Shown here: positions 60,431 to 64,000 of the stretch, piece by piece | How the letters are laid out: every line of letters starts with the position of its first letter | How positions within the stretch are numbered: position 1 is the stretch's first letter | Assembly: GCF_048564905.1 (NCBI RefSeq) | Contig: NC_132993.1 | Coordinates: forward strand, 85,219,001 to 85,283,000 | Direction of reading: 5' to 3' | Length of the DNA: 64,000 nucleotides | Source of the DNA: Vicugna pacos | Taxonomy: Eukaryota > Chordata > Mammalia > Artiodactyla > Camelidae | Notes under the pieces: model-generated | Databases searched by the model: none | The model's input: only the letters and a program-made list of their open reading frames with translations | What the model was told of the DNA's origin: nothing | Position numbers and translations under genes: made by a program

Positions 60431-61280
60431 CCGCCACCGCCCCGCCCCCTCCCCGCCCCCTGACCAACCCGCATCCGCCTCCCTGGAGCAGGCCAACACA
60501 GAGAGCTGAACCTCTTGTACCTAGGGAACCAGAGACCGACACCAGGACCGGCCAAGGAGGAGATGGGAGCAAATATATGGGCTGGGAGGGGCAGACCTGC
60601 ACCCTCACTGCAGCCTCTGACCGCAGAACGCCCACTTCCGGGGAGCAGGTGGACCTGGAAACATGCATGCTGTGAACCTGGGGCAGGAGATGCCGCCCCC
60701 AGGCCAGGCCCCTGTAGAGATGGGAGCAAACTGATCGGCTCAGCCTGGTCAGTCCACTGCCTGCTTACGTAACTGTTCCCTGAAATCACCGGAACATCAT
60801 CCCAGACATGGCTGACAAGGAGACTTAAATCCCGGAAACCTGGGTTGTAGATGCTGCCCAGAGCCCAGGAGAAGGGGAGATGGGAGCAAAATGACCAAGT
60901 CGTCGAGGCATTCCTTTGAGCTGCTGTGCTGCCCCTCCTCTGCCCCCAACCTCTTCCCTGGCCCTCACCAAGCCTTCGCCTGGGGGCAGGCGGGCTTCAA
61001 ATGCTTGAGTCCTGCGAATCTGGGGAAGCGGAGGCCGCCTCCTGGAAAAGCAGCTGCGGACAAGGGAGCAAATCCTCTTGCTGGCCAGTGGCATCCTCGT
61101 TCCCCGTCGCCGCCGCCGACCCCAACTCAGACCGCAATCAGCCCCTAGTGATTCTGTGTGTCTGACTTCCAGCCTGACTGCCTATCCATTGGAGGATGGG
61201 AAGGGCTAGTCTACGAGTGTGTCTGTCTGTTTATGAAACAAAGGGGAAGACGACTAGCATGTCTATCTCCTTGCCTTCAT

Positions 61281-61302
61281 ATCTATCTATGTATCTCTCT
61301 AT

Positions 61303-61339
<37 letters not shown>

Positions 61340-61380
61340 GATCGATCTATCGATCTATCTATCGATCTATCTATCTATCA
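61281..61380 (+). repeat. (ATCT)n microsatellite, array unit 1
   Basis: A tetranucleotide run with ATCG interruptions. The counterpart in unit 2 is pure and shorter, which explains part of the unit length difference. Confidence 0.95.
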
Positions 61381-63051
61381 AGGTGAGGTATAGGAGTAGG
61401 CTAGTGTGTCTTTTATTTTTTTGTCTGTTGAAGGAGGAGGTTAGTGTGTCTATCTACCTATCTACCTATTTGAGCAAGCGGATGGGGGCAGTATGTGCGT
61501 GTGCGTGTTTGCATGCTGGTCTGTCAATCTATGTATCTGTAAGTAAAGCGGGAGGAGGCTACTGTGTCTATCAGTCGATATATGCATCTAATGGAGGAGG
61601 AGAAGGCTAGTATGTCTGTGTGTGTGTCTGTCTATGTATAAGCTATCCATGTATGAACTTATATCTAATCGAGAAGAAGGAGGAGGCCCGTGTGTCTGTC
61701 TATCAGTGTGTCAATCTAGCAAGTGTAAGTAGAGGCTTGTGTGTGTATCCATCAATCTCACTATGTATCTAATGGAGGAAGATAAAATTCTATTAAGATT
61801 GTGTAAGTATTATCTAATGGAGGAGGAGATTAGTGTGTCTATGAACCTGCGTAATTTATGAACAGGTGGAGGTTAGAGTGTGTGTGTGTGTGTGTGTGTG
61901 TCTGACTAGGTATGTATCTGTCTACCTATCTAATGGATGAAGAGCAAGAGGTTAGGATATATGGCTGTTTCTAAGTGGAGGAAGAGGCTAGTCTGTCTGA
62001 CTGTCTGTTTATTTGTATGTGTGTCTGTCTGTCTGTCTGTCTGTCTAACAGGGGAACCCTCCCAGGACTCGAGCGACCTGGAGGGATGCCAATTGCCACC
62101 CTGAGGAAGCAGAGGGCGCCCCAGAGCAGGCTGAGGGGGCCACAGGGTGGAAATTCACAGGCTTGCCTGGCCACCACGAGCGCCCATCTTCTGACTTCCC
62201 TGTAGCCGCCACTGTCCCGCCCACTCCCTGCCCCCTAACCACACCGCATCCGACTCCCTGTAGCAGGCCAACACAGAGAGCTGAACCTCTTGTACCTAGG
62301 GTACCAGAGACCGACCCCAGGACCGGCCATGGAGGAGATGGGAGCAAATACACGGGCTGGGTGGGGCAGCCCCGCCTCCTCACTGCAGCCTCTGACCGCA
62401 GAACGCCCACCTCCGGGTGGCAGGTGGACCTGGAAACGTGCCTGCTGTTAACCTGGTGCAGGGGATGCCGCCCCCAGGCGAGGCCCCTGTAGATATGGGA
62501 GCAAACTGATTGGCTCATCCTTATCAGTCCACTGCCCGCTTACGTAACTGTCCCCTGAACTCACCTCACCATCATCCCATGGCCTGGATGACAAGGACAC
62601 TAAACTCCCGCAAACGTGGTGAGTAGATGCTGCCCAGAGCCTAGGAGAAGGGGAGATGGGAGGAAAATGACCAAATCGCCGAGGAATGCCCCTTAGCTGA
62701 TGTGCTGCCCCTCCTCTGCCCCCAACATCCTCCCTGGCCCACACCACGCCTTCGCCCGAGGGCAGGCCGACTTCAAAGGCTTGAGTCCCTCGAATCTGGG
62801 GGAGCTGAGGCCGCCCCCAGGCAAGGCAGCTAGGGACAAGGGAGCAAATCCTCTGGCTCTCCAGGGACATCCTAGTTCCCTGTTGCTGCTGCCGACCCCA
62901 ACCTGGACCGCACCCCACCCCAGTGAGTCTGTGTCTTACTTGCATCCTGACTGCCTATCTATTGGAGGATGGGAGAGGCTAGTCTATGAGTGTGTCTGTC
63001 TGTTTATCTAACAGAGGAGAAGATGATTAGCATGTCTATCTCCTTGCCTTC

Positions 63052-63071
63052 ATATCTAGCTATGTATCTCC

Positions 63072-63114
<43 letters not shown>
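63052..63114 (+). repeat. (ATCT)n microsatellite, array unit 2
   Basis: Counterpart of the run in unit 1, with no ATCG interruptions. Confidence 0.95.
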
Positions 63115-63618
63115 GGTGAGGCATCGGAGTAGGACAGTGCGTCTTTTATATTTTTGTGTTTTGAAGGAGGAGGTTAGTGTGTCGGTCTACCCATCTACCT
63201 GTTTTAGCAAGCAGGGGAGGGCAGTGTATGTGCGTGTGCGTGTTTGCGTGCGGGTCTGTCAATCTTTGTATCTGTAAGTTAAGGGGGAGGAAGCTACTAT
63301 GTTTATCAGTCGATATATGCATCTAATGGAGGAGTAGAGGGCTAGTATGTGTGTGTGTGTGTGTCTGTCTATATATAAGATATCCATGTATGAACTTATA
63401 CCTAATTGAGATGAAGGAGGAGGCCCATGTGTCTGGCTATCAGTGTGTCAATCTAGCAAGTGTAGGTAGAGGCTTGTGTGTGTATCCATCAACCTCACTG
63501 ACTATGTATCTAATGGAGGAAGATAAAAAGTCTATTAAGTTTGTCTAAGTATTATCTAATGGAGGAGGAGATTAGTGTGTCTATGTACCTGCATAATTTA
63601 TGACCAGGCGGAGGCTAG

Positions 63619-63620
63619 AT

Positions 63621-63651
<31 letters not shown>

Positions 63652-63668
63652 CTGTGTGTGTGTCTGAC
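63619..63668 (+). repeat. (GT)n microsatellite, array unit 2
   Basis: An interrupted GT run. A shorter pure one lies at 61878-61902 in unit 1. TCTG tetranucleotide runs follow in both units (61993-62046 and 63756-63802). Confidence 0.9.
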
Positions 63669-64000
63669 TAGGTATGTATCTGTCTACCTATCTAATGGAT
63701 GAAGAGCAGGAGGTTAGGATATATGGGTGTTTCTAAATGGAGGAAGAGTCTAGTCTGTCTGTCTGTCTATTTATTTGTCTGTCTGTCTGTCTTTCTGTCT
63801 AACGGAAGAAACCTCCCAAGACTCAACCGACCTGGAGGGATGCCAATTGCCACCCTGAGGCATCAGAGGTCGCCCCCAGAGCATGCTGTTGGGGCACTGG
63901 GTGGAAATCCACAAGCTTGCCTTGGCAGCCGGCGCCCCCTGCATCCGCCCCCTGAACACCCGGCGCCCACCTTCCGGGAGCAGGACTACCCGGAGATGTG

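Larger units (their letters stand above)
60431..64000 (+). repeat. Tandem array, unit about 1.76-1.78 kb, with ~160-bp subrepeats
   Basis: Two head-to-tail units are visible: landmarks repeat at an offset of 1775 bp in the GC-rich half (60501 and 62276) and about 1754 bp near the end (62081 and 63835). A third unit starts at the right edge. Each unit has a GC-rich half of about 700 bp built from degenerate ~160-190-bp subrepeats marked by 'gatgggagcaaa', and an AT/GT-rich half of about 1 kb full of microsatellites. It has no coding capacity. I do not recognise the satellite family. Confidence 0.85.

Noticed and set aside
61281-63114. Regularly spaced repeats as a CRISPR-like array
   Set aside because: These are mammalian tetranucleotide microsatellites within a larger tandem unit, with no repeat-spacer structure.

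Overview
This is a piece of mammalian nuclear genome, most likely from a cetartiodactyl. It is dominated by introns and old interspersed repeats (MIR, L2, MER5A, L1M, MLT1), and the L1 3' ends at about 32.07-32.21 kb and 16.38-16.53 kb have the cetartiodactyl type of sequence. I see no ruminant BovB/ART, pig PRE-1 or whale CHR SINEs in 64 kb. That makes a SINE-poor lineage such as camelids a reasonable but weak guess.

Layout. (1) 1-6847 holds two tandem copies of a 3.83-kb GC-rich unit. On its minus strand the unit carries exons resembling the RALGDS N-terminal/linker region, ending in an Ala-Pro repeat exon with a hydrophobic tail. (2) 6848-29180 is the 3' half of an EEPD1 locus on the plus strand: five coding exons with clean splice sites, preserved phase and a polyadenylation signal, but two in-frame TAG codons. 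(3) 29180-47460 is intergenic and repeat-rich, with a dense antisense L1 block at 38.3-44.4 kb. (4) 47460-48057 is the terminal coding exon and 3'UTR of MATCAP2 (KIAA0895) on the minus strand, with two in-frame stops. The EEPD1-MATCAP2 order and convergent orientation match the human locus. (5) 48094-49520 is an inverted, diverged part of the 3.83-kb unit. (6) 50160-51400 is a CpG island with a 33-bp minisatellite and a CCAAT/CDE/CHR promoter arrangement, followed by a canonical splice donor. In human, MATCAP2 and the cell-cycle gene ANLN diverge from neighbouring promoters, so this may be what is left of that promoter. (7) 51.4-59.1 kb is mostly unique sequence with no recognised gene. (8) 59163-60430 is a fourth partial copy of the 3.83-kb unit. 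It joins abruptly to (9) 60431-64000, a tandem array with a unit of about 1.76-1.78 kb that contains degenerate ~160-bp subrepeats and microsatellites and runs off the right edge.

Overall reading: a conserved block (EEPD1, MATCAP2, possibly the ANLN promoter) appears compressed and decayed, and is flanked and interrupted by a multicopy RALGDS-like macrosatellite unit. It could be a duplicated pseudogenic copy or the species' only, decayed locus. The window alone cannot tell which. No complete, clearly functional protein-coding gene is present.
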